Shown: positions 1 to 6,635 of the stretch, piece by piece
Layout: each line of letters begins with the position of its first letter
How positions within the stretch are numbered: position 1 is the stretch's first letter
Assembly: GCA_002385805.1 (NCBI GenBank)
Contig: DGEF01000116.1
Location: 1-13,091, forward strand
Source of the DNA: Peptococcaceae bacterium UBA3933
GTDB lineage: Bacteria; Bacillota; Peptococcia; Peptococcales; BICA1-8
Direction: 5' to 3'
Length of the DNA stretch: 13,091 bases
Position numbers and translations under genes: made by a program
Notes under the pieces: model-generated
Seen by the model: the letters and a program-made list of their open reading frames with translations, nothing else
Databases searched by the model: none
Told to the model about the DNA's origin: nothing

Positions 1-92
1 TACATAATCATATTCATAGAAGCTAATAATAAAAAATGATTATACAGGAGCTAATTCTTCTTGGAGAATTAAAATATGAAAATGATTATGTA
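1..92. promoter_or_regulatory. Repeated ATGATTAT motifs in an imperfect inverted repeat upstream of the cas operon
   Basis: Bases 1-18 and 75-92 are inverted copies of each other with 17 of 18 positions matching. The octamer ATGATTAT occurs three times: on the minus strand at 4-11 and on the plus strand at 36-43 and 82-89. The last two are part of an exact 11-base direct repeat, AAAATGATTAT (33-43 and 79-89). The copy at 77-91 (TGAAAATGATTATGT) fits the known Fur-box pattern TGATAATnATTATCA at 11 of 14 fixed positions. A short hairpin (52-58 with 65-71) lies between the copies. A weak promoter, TTGGAG (61-66), 17 bases, GATTAT (84-89), would overlap the last copy. An operator role is inferred. 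In A+T-rich DNA, Fur-like matches also arise by chance. Confidence 0.4.
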
Positions 93-136
93 TTACTACA
101 ACAATCACTAATTCCCTAAGGGAGTGAGGAAGCAAA

Positions 137-922
137 ATGCTACAAAAGTGGCTGATAAATCTTAAATGTATTCAAAAAGGGAATGTTAAGGGTTATGGTG
201 GAAGTGAGCTCCATGGCTGGTTATTTAATTTACTTGCTAGAAATAATATCGAGTTAAGTACTCGGTTACATAATAGCGTTGAAAAACCTTTTACTATTGG
301 ACCATTTCAGGGTGGAGAAAAAGAAAAAGGAAAAACATTGTTCAGAGAAGATAATAGCTACAATTTTTCTATAGCAGGCCTAAATCCGGAAATTACTGAG
401 TCTTTAAATCAGGTTTTCTCTAAAATAAAGGGTGATAAGGTTCAACTACGAGACGCCGTTTTTAAGATTGAAGAGATTAACACAGAATTCATTAATCCTC
501 TCAGTTACTTTGATCTTCTGGAAAGGTCATTTACGGGTAGTAATAGTATTACCCTTGAATTTTGTTCACCTACTAGTTTTCGCCAGCAAGGAACTCAAGA
601 AGTATTCCCTCAACCTAAATTGGTTTGGGGTGGTTTATTAAGAAAATGGAATAAATTTAGTCCTGTGCTATTCGCTGATGATTTGGTGTACGCTAATATC
701 CTAGTAAAAAAATATAATTTACGGACGGAGCTTGTGGATTTTGGTCAATTTAAAATTATTGGTTGTATTGGGAGTTGTACTTATGAGTTAGACAAGCGAA
801 TGCCTGATTTTCAGAAAAAGATACTAAAGACTTTAGCCTATTATGCAGAGATTGCAGGTATTGGCTACAAAACGAGTATGTCGTTAGGACAAGTTAAGTA
901 TATAAATGGAGAAGGGAGGTGA
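137..922 (+). CDS. cas6: CRISPR pre-crRNA endoribonuclease Cas6
   Basis: This gene encodes 261 residues and is recognised as a RAMP-fold Cas6, which cuts the CRISPR transcript within each repeat to make crRNAs. The clearest sign is the C-terminal glycine-rich loop AGIGYKTSMSLGQV (residues 240-253), the RNA-binding G-loop of the family. Near the N terminus, His26 in ELHGWLF is where the family usually has its catalytic histidine. FTIGPFQG (52-59) matches the first RAMP domain of Cas6 proteins of the PF10040 type. The length is normal for Cas6. The ATG at 137 has a purine-rich GAGGAA about six bases upstream. The gene is first in the cas operon, and its stop overlaps the ribosome site of cas8, so translation of the two is probably coupled. 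The assignment of His26 as the catalytic residue is inferred from its position only. Confidence 0.93.
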   Translation: MLQKWLINLKCIQKGNVKGYGGSELHGWLFNLLARNNIELSTRLHNSVEKPFTIGPFQGGEKEKGKTLFREDNSYNFSIAGLNPEITESLNQVFSKIKGDKVQLRDAVFKIEEINTEFINPLSYFDLLERSFTGSNSITLEFCSPTSFRQQGTQEVFPQPKLVWGGLLRKWNKFSPVLFADDLVYANILVKKYNLRTELVDFGQFKIIGCIGSCTYELDKRMPDFQKKILKTLAYYAEIAGIGYKTSMSLGQVKYINGEGR

Positions 923-928
923 AACGTA

Positions 929-2575
929 ATGAGGGTTACTATAAATAGTGTTGGTGACCCCTGGAGGGATTGGGGAATTATTAGTGCGTACAAGATGTTT
1001 AAAACATTGAGTTTTACCTGTAGTCAAGTTATTGCCGCACCAGAGCTGAATTCTTATAGTTTATCAATTGAATTTATTGATAAAAGTAATCTTTCTCAAA
1101 TTATTGTTGAAGGAATAAAAAATTATTTGCAAGATTTGTTAAATCAAATTGTTTTAAGAGATAGTGCCATGAAAGCATTAGAAATTGAAAGGCCAAAAGA
1201 CCATGCCGGTTTTCATGATCCCCGATTTGTCTTTACTCTAAGGGAAGAAGATATAGCAATTATACAAGAAAAGACCGGTCTAAAACCTAACGGCAAAACG
1301 GCAGGGGTTACTCTGAAAAGAAATTATATAGGGATTGTTCCGGATTGGGAAAAAGCTAAGACAGAGTTAGATAATTTGGTTAATAACTTTTGTGAACATA
1401 TCTCTACTTCTACCATGGACAAAGGAAAGGCCTATTGTCCTGTCTGTGGTTTGGCTTATCCCAAAAAATTAGGGGTAGCCATGCGGCAGAACAAAAACCC
1501 GTTTTATAATCAACATCATAATAACAAAGTAAGGGGACACGCTAACTCGGTAGACACTATGGATATGTGTCCAACTTGTAATTTTCTAAATTCTCTTGCT
1601 TCTTACACTGCTAATTTACCATATTTTATTAGTGATTGTACTAATCTAATTTTGCCCGAGATAACAAATTTAATAGTTTTAGATAAGATATATGATAATT
1701 TTTCCAAGTTGATTAATTTGGAAGACGCTAATAGCTATAGTATGGTTACCAATATCCATGGGCTAAGACATCGCAGCTTATATCCTGTGCTAATTACTTT
1801 GTACCAAAATATTAAATATAAATATTCTGCTGATAAAAATGAGTTTACAGATGAAATTACTTGGGATGATGAGTTAAACCCGTATTTACATCGCTGGCAC
1901 ATTATTCGTTATAAAAAGGGTAAAAATGTTATTTTTAATGCATTTTCAACTATAGATATCCCTCATAGGCTATTTGATTTAGTAAGTAAAAGTGAATATG
2001 GAAAGGAAAAGGATAAGAAAGGTGATTTGGTAGAAACTTTTCTTAATCTGTGGCCGACTACTGATCGAAATCTGGATGATTTAGCACAGGGAATTGTTTT
2101 GAAGAATTGGAGTTTAGTAGCAAAGGCTCTTTTTTATCACTACCGCAATCAAGGTGAATTATATTTTAAAAGCATATCATTTTTGGAAACATTTGTAATT
2201 AATGCTATTGGGGAGGTGGATTGTTTGTTAAAACAGGAGACTATTGAAGACATAAAAACTATAGCTAACTGTATGGGTAGTGTTTTAAAAGATGATATTG
2301 GACTTTTTACAAATTTATATAATGCACATAACGCTGATGCTTTACGAAAAGTATTGAGCCAAGTGTTTTTTAAGATGAATAAGATACAACAAACTAATAA
2401 AGATTCGGATATCAATATTTTCATCCCGAAGGATATCAGGGTGGAAAGATTTTTAAATGAATTAACTAAAGAAAATTTTTCGGAAATAAAAGATACTCTC
2501 ATTATTTTTGCGTCATTAAATGCTCTAAGGAATAGTAGGCAGGAGAAGAAAAATGAAAAGGAGGATGAAAATTGA
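929..2575 (+). CDS. cas8b1: Type I-B Cascade large subunit Cas8b1/Cst1
   Basis: This 548-residue protein is the large subunit of the type I-B (Cst/Tneap) Cascade complex, which recognises the PAM and recruits Cas3. The diagnostic feature is a pair of CxxC motifs, CPVC (170-173) and CPTC (214-217). They flank a His/Asn-rich stretch and probably bind zinc, as in the CXXC-CXXC family. The N-terminal part begins with a short GDPWRDWG motif, and the C-terminal third is predicted helical, ending in a Lys/Glu-rich tail. A strong ribosome site (GGAGGT, 915-920) lies eight bases before the ATG and overlaps the cas6 stop. The stop TGA (2573-2575) overlaps the ATG of cas7. The gene also carries an internal in-frame ribosome site before codon 433 that may start a separate Cas11 protein (listed separately). 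Older names are cst1 and cas8a1. Confidence 0.9.
   Translation: MRVTINSVGDPWRDWGIISAYKMFKTLSFTCSQVIAAPELNSYSLSIEFIDKSNLSQIIVEGIKNYLQDLLNQIVLRDSAMKALEIERPKDHAGFHDPRFVFTLREEDIAIIQEKTGLKPNGKTAGVTLKRNYIGIVPDWEKAKTELDNLVNNFCEHISTSTMDKGKAYCPVCGLAYPKKLGVAMRQNKNPFYNQHHNNKVRGHANSVDTMDMCPTCNFLNSLASYTANLPYFISDCTNLILPEITNLIVLDKIYDNFSKLINLEDANSYSMVTNIHGLRHRSLYPVLITLYQNIKYKYSADKNEFTDEITWDDELNPYLHRWHIIRYKKGKNVIFNAFSTIDIPHRLFDLVSKSEYGKEKDKKGDLVETFLNLWPTTDRNLDDLAQGIVLKNWSLVAKALFYHYRNQGELYFKSISFLETFVINAIGEVDCLLKQETIEDIKTIANCMGSVLKDDIGLFTNLYNAHNADALRKVLSQVFFKMNKIQQTNKDSDINIFIPKDIRVERFLNELTKENFSEIKDTLIIFASLNALRNSRQEKKNEKEDEN
2212..2227 (+). promoter_or_regulatory. Internal ribosome-binding site and TTG start inside cas8
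   Basis: GGAGGTG at 2212-2218 (GGGGAGGTG if the two bases before it are included) is a near-perfect match to the 16S rRNA anti-Shine-Dalgarno. It is followed by TTG at 2225-2227, in the cas8 frame, eight bases after the GGAGG core. A TTG start with similar spacing is the best start of cysK in the same window, so the host probably uses such starts. The site lies well inside a gene, where a match this good is not needed to encode Gly-Glu-Val. Confidence 0.5.
2225..2575 (+). CDS. cas11: Predicted Cas11 small subunit made by internal translation of cas8
   Basis: Starting at the internal TTG (codon 433 of cas8), the same frame gives a 116-residue protein that begins (M)LKQETIEDIKTIAN and shares the cas8 stop. 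The segment lacks obvious beta-rich or zinc-binding motifs and looks helical with mixed charge, as expected of a small subunit that forms the Cascade belly. For types I-B, I-C and I-D it is established that the small subunit Cas11 can be translated from within the large-subunit gene. No separate cas11 gene is present in this operon, which supports the idea. The start is unproven: the evidence is the strong internal Shine-Dalgarno, the right spacing, the right size and the right end of the gene. Confidence 0.5.
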   Translation: MLKQETIEDIKTIANCMGSVLKDDIGLFTNLYNAHNADALRKVLSQVFFKMNKIQQTNKDSDINIFIPKDIRVERFLNELTKENFSEIKDTLIIFASLNALRNSRQEKKNEKEDEN

Positions 2576-3489
2576 TGAAATGTATATCGATTGTTTGGTT
2601 AGCTAAAGCCGACCTTAGCAATTTGAATTCCGGGCAGGGAAGCGGTAATTTAACTGAATTAAAAACGTATAATTATGGACAAAAACCTTATATTTCCGGA
2701 CAAGCTACGAGAACAGCTATTTTCGATACTATGGCCAGAACATATCCGGATAAGTTTATTTGTACACCGGAAAGACCTTGTGGAGATGTAGCTAATTGCT
2801 GGGGCTGTGATTTACGAGGGTTTCTGGCAACAAAAGAAGGGGAAGGCGGTGAAAGGAGATGGTCGCCGTTAAAAGTAACCCCAGGTCTAGGACAATTAAA
2901 TACTGATATAGTTAGTGACTTGTTGACTAGGCATAGTGTAATTGCAAAGGAGGATAAAAAAAGTAAAGACCAGCGGATCGCCCATGTCCAGATGACAGAG
3001 AATATTTATAGATTTGGGCTGGTTATAGATGTAGAAAATGTGGGTAAAGTTAAAATACCTAAAATGGAGGGTAAAGGAAAAGAAGAACGAGTTATAGGCT
3101 GGGAAACTGTAGTTGATATTGGTGAAGGGGAAAGGATAACTAGAATTTCAGCCTTACTCGATGCGATTTATAACCTAGCAGGGTTTGCTAAGCAGGCTAG
3201 GGCGGCCACATCTTTAGCTCCGGATATAATTATAGTTTTTGTTCAAGATACATATAATCAAAGAGGTTTAAAAAGTCTAGAACTAAATGAAAAAGGTTGT
3301 GTTAAATTGGATTTGTTGGAATATGCAGTGGCCGAACATAAGGATATGGGCAATAAAATTTTATTTGGACTTACTCCTGGTATAATTGGTAACGAAGAGG
3401 AAGTAAAAGTTGTTTTGAATAAATATGGGGTTGATGTATTTAGGGTATTGCAGGTAATAGAGGAAACCAAAAATTTGTTAGGAAGTTAG
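2575..3489 (+). CDS. cas7: Type I-B Cascade backbone subunit Cas7 (Cst2/DevR family)
   Basis: With the ATG at 2575 this encodes 304 residues. It is recognised as a Cst2/DevR-type Cas7, the RAMP-fold protein that polymerises along the crRNA to form the Cascade backbone. Typical features are the N-terminal beta strand (MKCISIVWLAKADLSNLNSG), SGQATRTAIFDT (41-52) and a four-cysteine cluster at 63, 69, 75 and 78 ending in CWGCDLRGF. The ribosome site AGGAGG (2559-2564) lies inside the end of cas8. A TTG at 2572 is in frame and better spaced (7 bases), adding one Met, but the ATG ten bases away is the conventional choice. Stop and start overlap as TGATG, so translation is probably coupled to cas8 and gives a high Cas7 yield, fitting a multi-copy subunit. 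Confidence 0.93.
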   Translation: MKCISIVWLAKADLSNLNSGQGSGNLTELKTYNYGQKPYISGQATRTAIFDTMARTYPDKFICTPERPCGDVANCWGCDLRGFLATKEGEGGERRWSPLKVTPGLGQLNTDIVSDLLTRHSVIAKEDKKSKDQRIAHVQMTENIYRFGLVIDVENVGKVKIPKMEGKGKEERVIGWETVVDIGEGERITRISALLDAIYNLAGFAKQARAATSLAPDIIIVFVQDTYNQRGLKSLELNEKGCVKLDLLEYAVAEHKDMGNKILFGLTPGIIGNEEEVKVVLNKYGVDVFRVLQVIEETKNLLGS

Positions 3490-3499
3490 GTGTTGGTGT

Positions 3500-4162
3500 A
3501 TGGATGCCATTGTAAAGGCTACATTAGAAGTGCCCTTCTGGTGTTCTTTTCGCATGCCGACAGCAGTAAATTATCATCCTACTTATCCTGTACCTCCGAT
3601 TACCACTGTATACGGTATGATTGCCTGTGCCATGGGATGGCCTAGTGATAATTATCTGGAATTTGAAAACCTTAAAATTGGGATAGCCATAGTTGACTCG
3701 GGAGATAGAATTGACGCTTATTCAAGAATAATTAAATGGGATAGACGGGATAAAAATATGCGTACATTGCTCATGCGTCATAAGTTGTTGCAACCGGTTT
3801 ATCAAATATTTGTAAAAGGAGAGAAAATTCTTATCGAAAATATTGCTAAGGCTTTAGTGGAACCTTTTTTTCCATTATATCTTGGTGAATCTGATGATAT
3901 TGTGGAAATTAAGGATGTAAAAGTATTTCCTGTTCAAAAGGTTTCCACTTTAAAAGTTAACAGTATTTTGCCCCAGGAAATGGGTCGTCCAATAAATAAA
4001 GTAGAATTAGTCCATCTACCCGTAGGTTTTTTAGCCGAAGAACTGGGTAAAAAGAGAGTTTGGAGTGGTGTTAACTATCAAGGCTATTATATCGCTGAGG
4101 AAATAATATTAGATACACCTGTAGAGGCTTACCAGTTGGGAGAAATGAGGGTGGTTATGTGA
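3500..4162 (+). CDS. cas5: Type I-B Cascade subunit Cas5
   Basis: This 220-residue protein is a Cas5-family RAMP protein, which caps the 5' handle of the crRNA in Cascade. The N terminus has the family pattern: a beta strand (AIVKATLEVPFWCSF), then VNYHPTYPVPPITTVYGMI (23-41), where the proline-rich stretch and the Pro-x-Thr-x-x-Tyr-Gly motif are characteristic. The length fits. The gene starts 10 bases after the cas7 stop. No good Shine-Dalgarno is visible right before the ATG (the nearest is GGAAG at 3481-3485, 14 bases away), so it may rely on coupling to cas7. The next internal Met (codon 19) would remove the first strand, so the ATG at 3500 is kept. The last four bases overlap the start of cas3. 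Confidence 0.9.
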   Translation: MDAIVKATLEVPFWCSFRMPTAVNYHPTYPVPPITTVYGMIACAMGWPSDNYLEFENLKIGIAIVDSGDRIDAYSRIIKWDRRDKNMRTLLMRHKLLQPVYQIFVKGEKILIENIAKALVEPFFPLYLGESDDIVEIKDVKVFPVQKVSTLKVNSILPQEMGRPINKVELVHLPVGFLAEELGKKRVWSGVNYQGYYIAEEIILDTPVEAYQLGEMRVVM

Positions 4163-6504
4163 CCTGTATTGAGTTATGGGCTAAAGATAATGGAGAATCT
4201 TTGGAAGAACACACTGATAAATGCCTGGCTTTATGGAGGGATTTGGCCTTAGAAAGAAAGCCCATATATGCTAGATTGGCCTCTAAACTAGGATTAGATG
4301 AGGAAGGCTTAGTTATTTTAACAAGAGAAACTATTGTTGCTCATGATTTAGGCAAAGGAACACATCTTTGGCAGAAATATATTCGTGACCCTGACAAAAA
4401 GGGTAAAATTACACATGCTTTGTTTTCTTTTTATATATTTGGTGAAGCGAAAAATTGGCCAAGAGATAAATATTTCTTGGCCTCTAGTTTAGCTATTTTG
4501 GCTCATCATCAGATGTTACATAATAATAGTTATCAAAATGACAGTTTTAATTCATTAGGAACAATAGGAGTGTATAATCAGGAATTGACAAAATTTTTAG
4601 CTTCACGCATGGAATTTGACGGCAATATACCAAGTAAAGTTATTGGTTTTAAAGCAGTACAAAAGGTACAAATGTTAAAGAAATTTGTACATAAAATTGT
4701 AGAAAAAGAATTTATTAAATTTAAAAGCTTGTATACTTTTTTATTAGCTGTACTTACCTACGTTGACCATGAGGCGAGTAGAGAAAAAAATAGTACTAGA
4801 TCCTTAAAGAATATTTGGGATGGTTTTATAAAGTCACCTGTAGGTATTAATCCTAATATTCTTCAACAAAAAACAGTGGAAAAAGTGGCAGCAGGAGAAG
4901 AAAATTTTCTTGTTCAAGCAGGTTGCGGTACTGGAAAAACAGGTGCTGCATTATGGGCGGGGTATGAATTATTTAAACAAGGTAAAGTAGATAAGATTAT
5001 TTTTACGTTACCTACAAAGTTTACAACTAACTCCATGTACTGGGATTTTATTAATAGTGAAAAATATAATTTTTCTCCAGAAGATGTTGGTATTTTTCAT
5101 TCAGAAGTAGAAAGTTTGTTAATTAAACAAGATGATGCTGAAGATGAAGACTATACTGTTATTGAAAAACGGATAAATAGCTGGTATGCAAAACCATTAA
5201 ATATTTCTACTATTGATCATTTGCTTTATTCTCTCTTGCATTGTTATCGTTATGCGGATAGAGCATTTGGGCACTTGCAAACTTCAGTAGTTATTTTTGA
5301 TGAAATACATTACTATGATAAAAACTTATTGGCAAAGATTGGTCAATGTATCCAGTTATTACGAAAATTAGGAATTCCCCATATTATAATGAGTGCTACT
5401 TTGCCCGTTTCCCTTCAGGAGGCTTTAAAAGAACAAGTTGGTTTAGGTGAAACCGGTTATGTATCAATTGATTTTAATCATTCAGAAGATGCACCTTGCC
5501 GGATACAAAAAATGGGCAAGCCAATATTGAATGGAGAAGAAATTAATCCTGATTTGCTTAAATTGATAGAGGAAAATTTAAGCTTAAGGCAAATGGTAGT
5601 GGTTAACCAGGTGGAGCGAGCTAAGAGAGTGGCACGTACGATTAGTGAAATTTATAAAAATATTAACATTATTTGTTATCATTCCCAGTTTACTAGGGAG
5701 GATAGAGAGGTTAAAGAGAAAATTATTAAAATTTTATTTAAAAATTCTTTCGAACGGACTAATGCAGAAGTTCAATTAATAGAACAATTAGGTTTTCATA
5801 ATAACGACCAAGTCATTTTAGTAACTACGCAAATTTGTGAGTTAAGTCTAGATATTTCTTCGCATGTTATGTATAGCGAAATTGCACCTGTTGATTCTCT
5901 TGTTCAAAGAGCAGGCCGACTACATCGTAAAGGTAAATATTTTACTGTTTCGTATTGCACATGTTCTACCTGTAAAAGCGGCAGTCTTCCTAATGATTTT
6001 TGTTATAATTTCTATATTTTCCCTGTTAATTGGGAGAAAAGCCACGAATTACTTCCTTATGGCTTTGATCCAGAAGATAATATTTTAAGTGAAAGTTGGT
6101 CCATATTGGGAAGCGGTGAAGGAAATTTACTGACTGGTAAATGTTCAAAGAAATGGGTTAATCAGTTATATTCCCAAAGACCTAGGTTGATAGATACAGC
6201 TATGTTACAAGCTATTAAAGAAGATATAGTTTTTGGAAAAAAACCAATAGAAAGGTTTGGTGACCCTAGTAAAGAAGAAAGTCAAGGTTCTTTTAGAGTT
6301 AGGGAAGAAATAGTACCTTCTTTTATAGTTATTCCTTCTTCATTATATGATGAAAAAATGGAAGTTCATGAACTATTAAAAAATAGAGGTGTTCGTGTTA
6401 GCCGTAACCGAGCTGTAAAGGAAAAATTAAGTAAAGTAGGAGAAGTTTTAGTGCTCGATGTACCTTATACTAGAGAGTTAGGTTTTGAATTTTCTACTAA
6501 TTAA
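4159..6504 (+). CDS. cas3: CRISPR-associated nuclease/helicase Cas3 (HD domain fused to helicase)
   Basis: This 781-residue protein is the target-degrading enzyme of type I systems. The N-terminal HD nuclease shows His18, the His62-Asp63 pair in AHDLGKG, His86, the His116-His117 pair and Asp203, the usual metal ligands. The superfamily 2 helicase follows: Walker A AGCGTGKT (254-261), DEIH (381-384), SAT (412-414), VTTQ (555-558) and motif VI QRAGRLHR (583-590). All catalytic motifs look intact, so the enzyme is probably active. Just after motif VI there are four cysteines (600, 602, 605, 615), a possible metal site. The start is a GTG in a GTGA overlap with the cas5 stop, preceded by GAGGGTGG, so it is translationally coupled. 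It is the last cas gene here: no cas4, cas1 or cas2 follows. The gene is visibly rich in A+T. Confidence 0.95.
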   Translation: MTCIELWAKDNGESLEEHTDKCLALWRDLALERKPIYARLASKLGLDEEGLVILTRETIVAHDLGKGTHLWQKYIRDPDKKGKITHALFSFYIFGEAKNWPRDKYFLASSLAILAHHQMLHNNSYQNDSFNSLGTIGVYNQELTKFLASRMEFDGNIPSKVIGFKAVQKVQMLKKFVHKIVEKEFIKFKSLYTFLLAVLTYVDHEASREKNSTRSLKNIWDGFIKSPVGINPNILQQKTVEKVAAGEENFLVQAGCGTGKTGAALWAGYELFKQGKVDKIIFTLPTKFTTNSMYWDFINSEKYNFSPEDVGIFHSEVESLLIKQDDAEDEDYTVIEKRINSWYAKPLNISTIDHLLYSLLHCYRYADRAFGHLQTSVVIFDEIHYYDKNLLAKIGQCIQLLRKLGIPHIIMSATLPVSLQEALKEQVGLGETGYVSIDFNHSEDAPCRIQKMGKPILNGEEINPDLLKLIEENLSLRQMVVVNQVERAKRVARTISEIYKNINIICYHSQFTREDREVKEKIIKILFKNSFERTNAEVQLIEQLGFHNNDQVILVTTQICELSLDISSHVMYSEIAPVDSLVQRAGRLHRKGKYFTVSYCTCSTCKSGSLPNDFCYNFYIFPVNWEKSHELLPYGFDPEDNILSESWSILGSGEGNLLTGKCSKKWVNQLYSQRPRLIDTAMLQAIKEDIVFGKKPIERFGDPSKEESQGSFRVREEIVPSFIVIPSSLYDEKMEVHELLKNRGVRVSRNRAVKEKLSKVGEVLVLDVPYTRELGFEFSTN

Positions 6505-6514
6505 TCCAGTACCT

Positions 6515-6543
6515 TTGACGCGGAAGTGGAAATTATAAATAAT
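6515..6543 (+). promoter_or_regulatory. Candidate sigma-A promoter for glycerate kinase
   Basis: TTGACG (6515-6520) is followed by a 17-base spacer and AATAAT (6538-6543), each matching five of six consensus bases. It begins 11 bases after the cas3 stop and would give a leader of roughly 85 bases before the kinase ATG. It would make the kinase gene independent of the cas operon. This is a pattern match only. Confidence 0.4.
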
Positions 6544-6587
6544 AGCTAATATAAAGGAAAATCCCACCTTATAAAGAATAATTCTTT

Positions 6588-6615
6588 TAAAAAATTGAGG
6601 ATTTTTTTATTTTTT
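6588..6615 (+). terminator. Weak A-T hairpin with a T-rich tail between cas3 and glycerate kinase
   Basis: AAAAAAT (6589-6595) can pair with ATTTTTT (6601-6607) across the loop TGAGG, followed by a T-rich run. The stem has seven A-T pairs and no G-C pair, so it is weak. It could end the cas transcript, but it lies downstream of the candidate kinase promoter and may be only an A+T-rich leader. No better terminator is seen after cas3. Confidence 0.22.
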
Positions 6616-6635
6616 AAAAAAGGAGTACGATAATT

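Noticed and set aside
1..39. Short open stretch on the plus strand ending at TGA 37-39, possibly the tail of an upstream gene
   Set aside because: Only 12 codons are visible, with no recognisable protein and overlapping the repeat; it cannot be supported from this window.
1..136. Possible end of a CRISPR array or leader next to cas6
   Set aside because: No repeat with the usual 28-37 base unit or the ATTGAAAC-type end is present, and the repeated unit is only 8-11 bases.
2149..2502. 117-codon open frame on the minus strand of cas8
   Set aside because: It is antisense to a well-supported gene, has no recognisable domain and no good ribosome site.
2945..2952. Perfect AAAGGAGG inside cas7 as a possible internal start
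   Set aside because: No ATG, GTG or TTG follows within a workable distance; the codons simply encode Lys-Glu-Asp residues of Cas7.
6502..6511. TAATCCAGTA shared exactly with 10518-10527 in another intergenic region
   Set aside because: A single 10-base match between A+T-rich gaps is within chance, and the flanks do not match.
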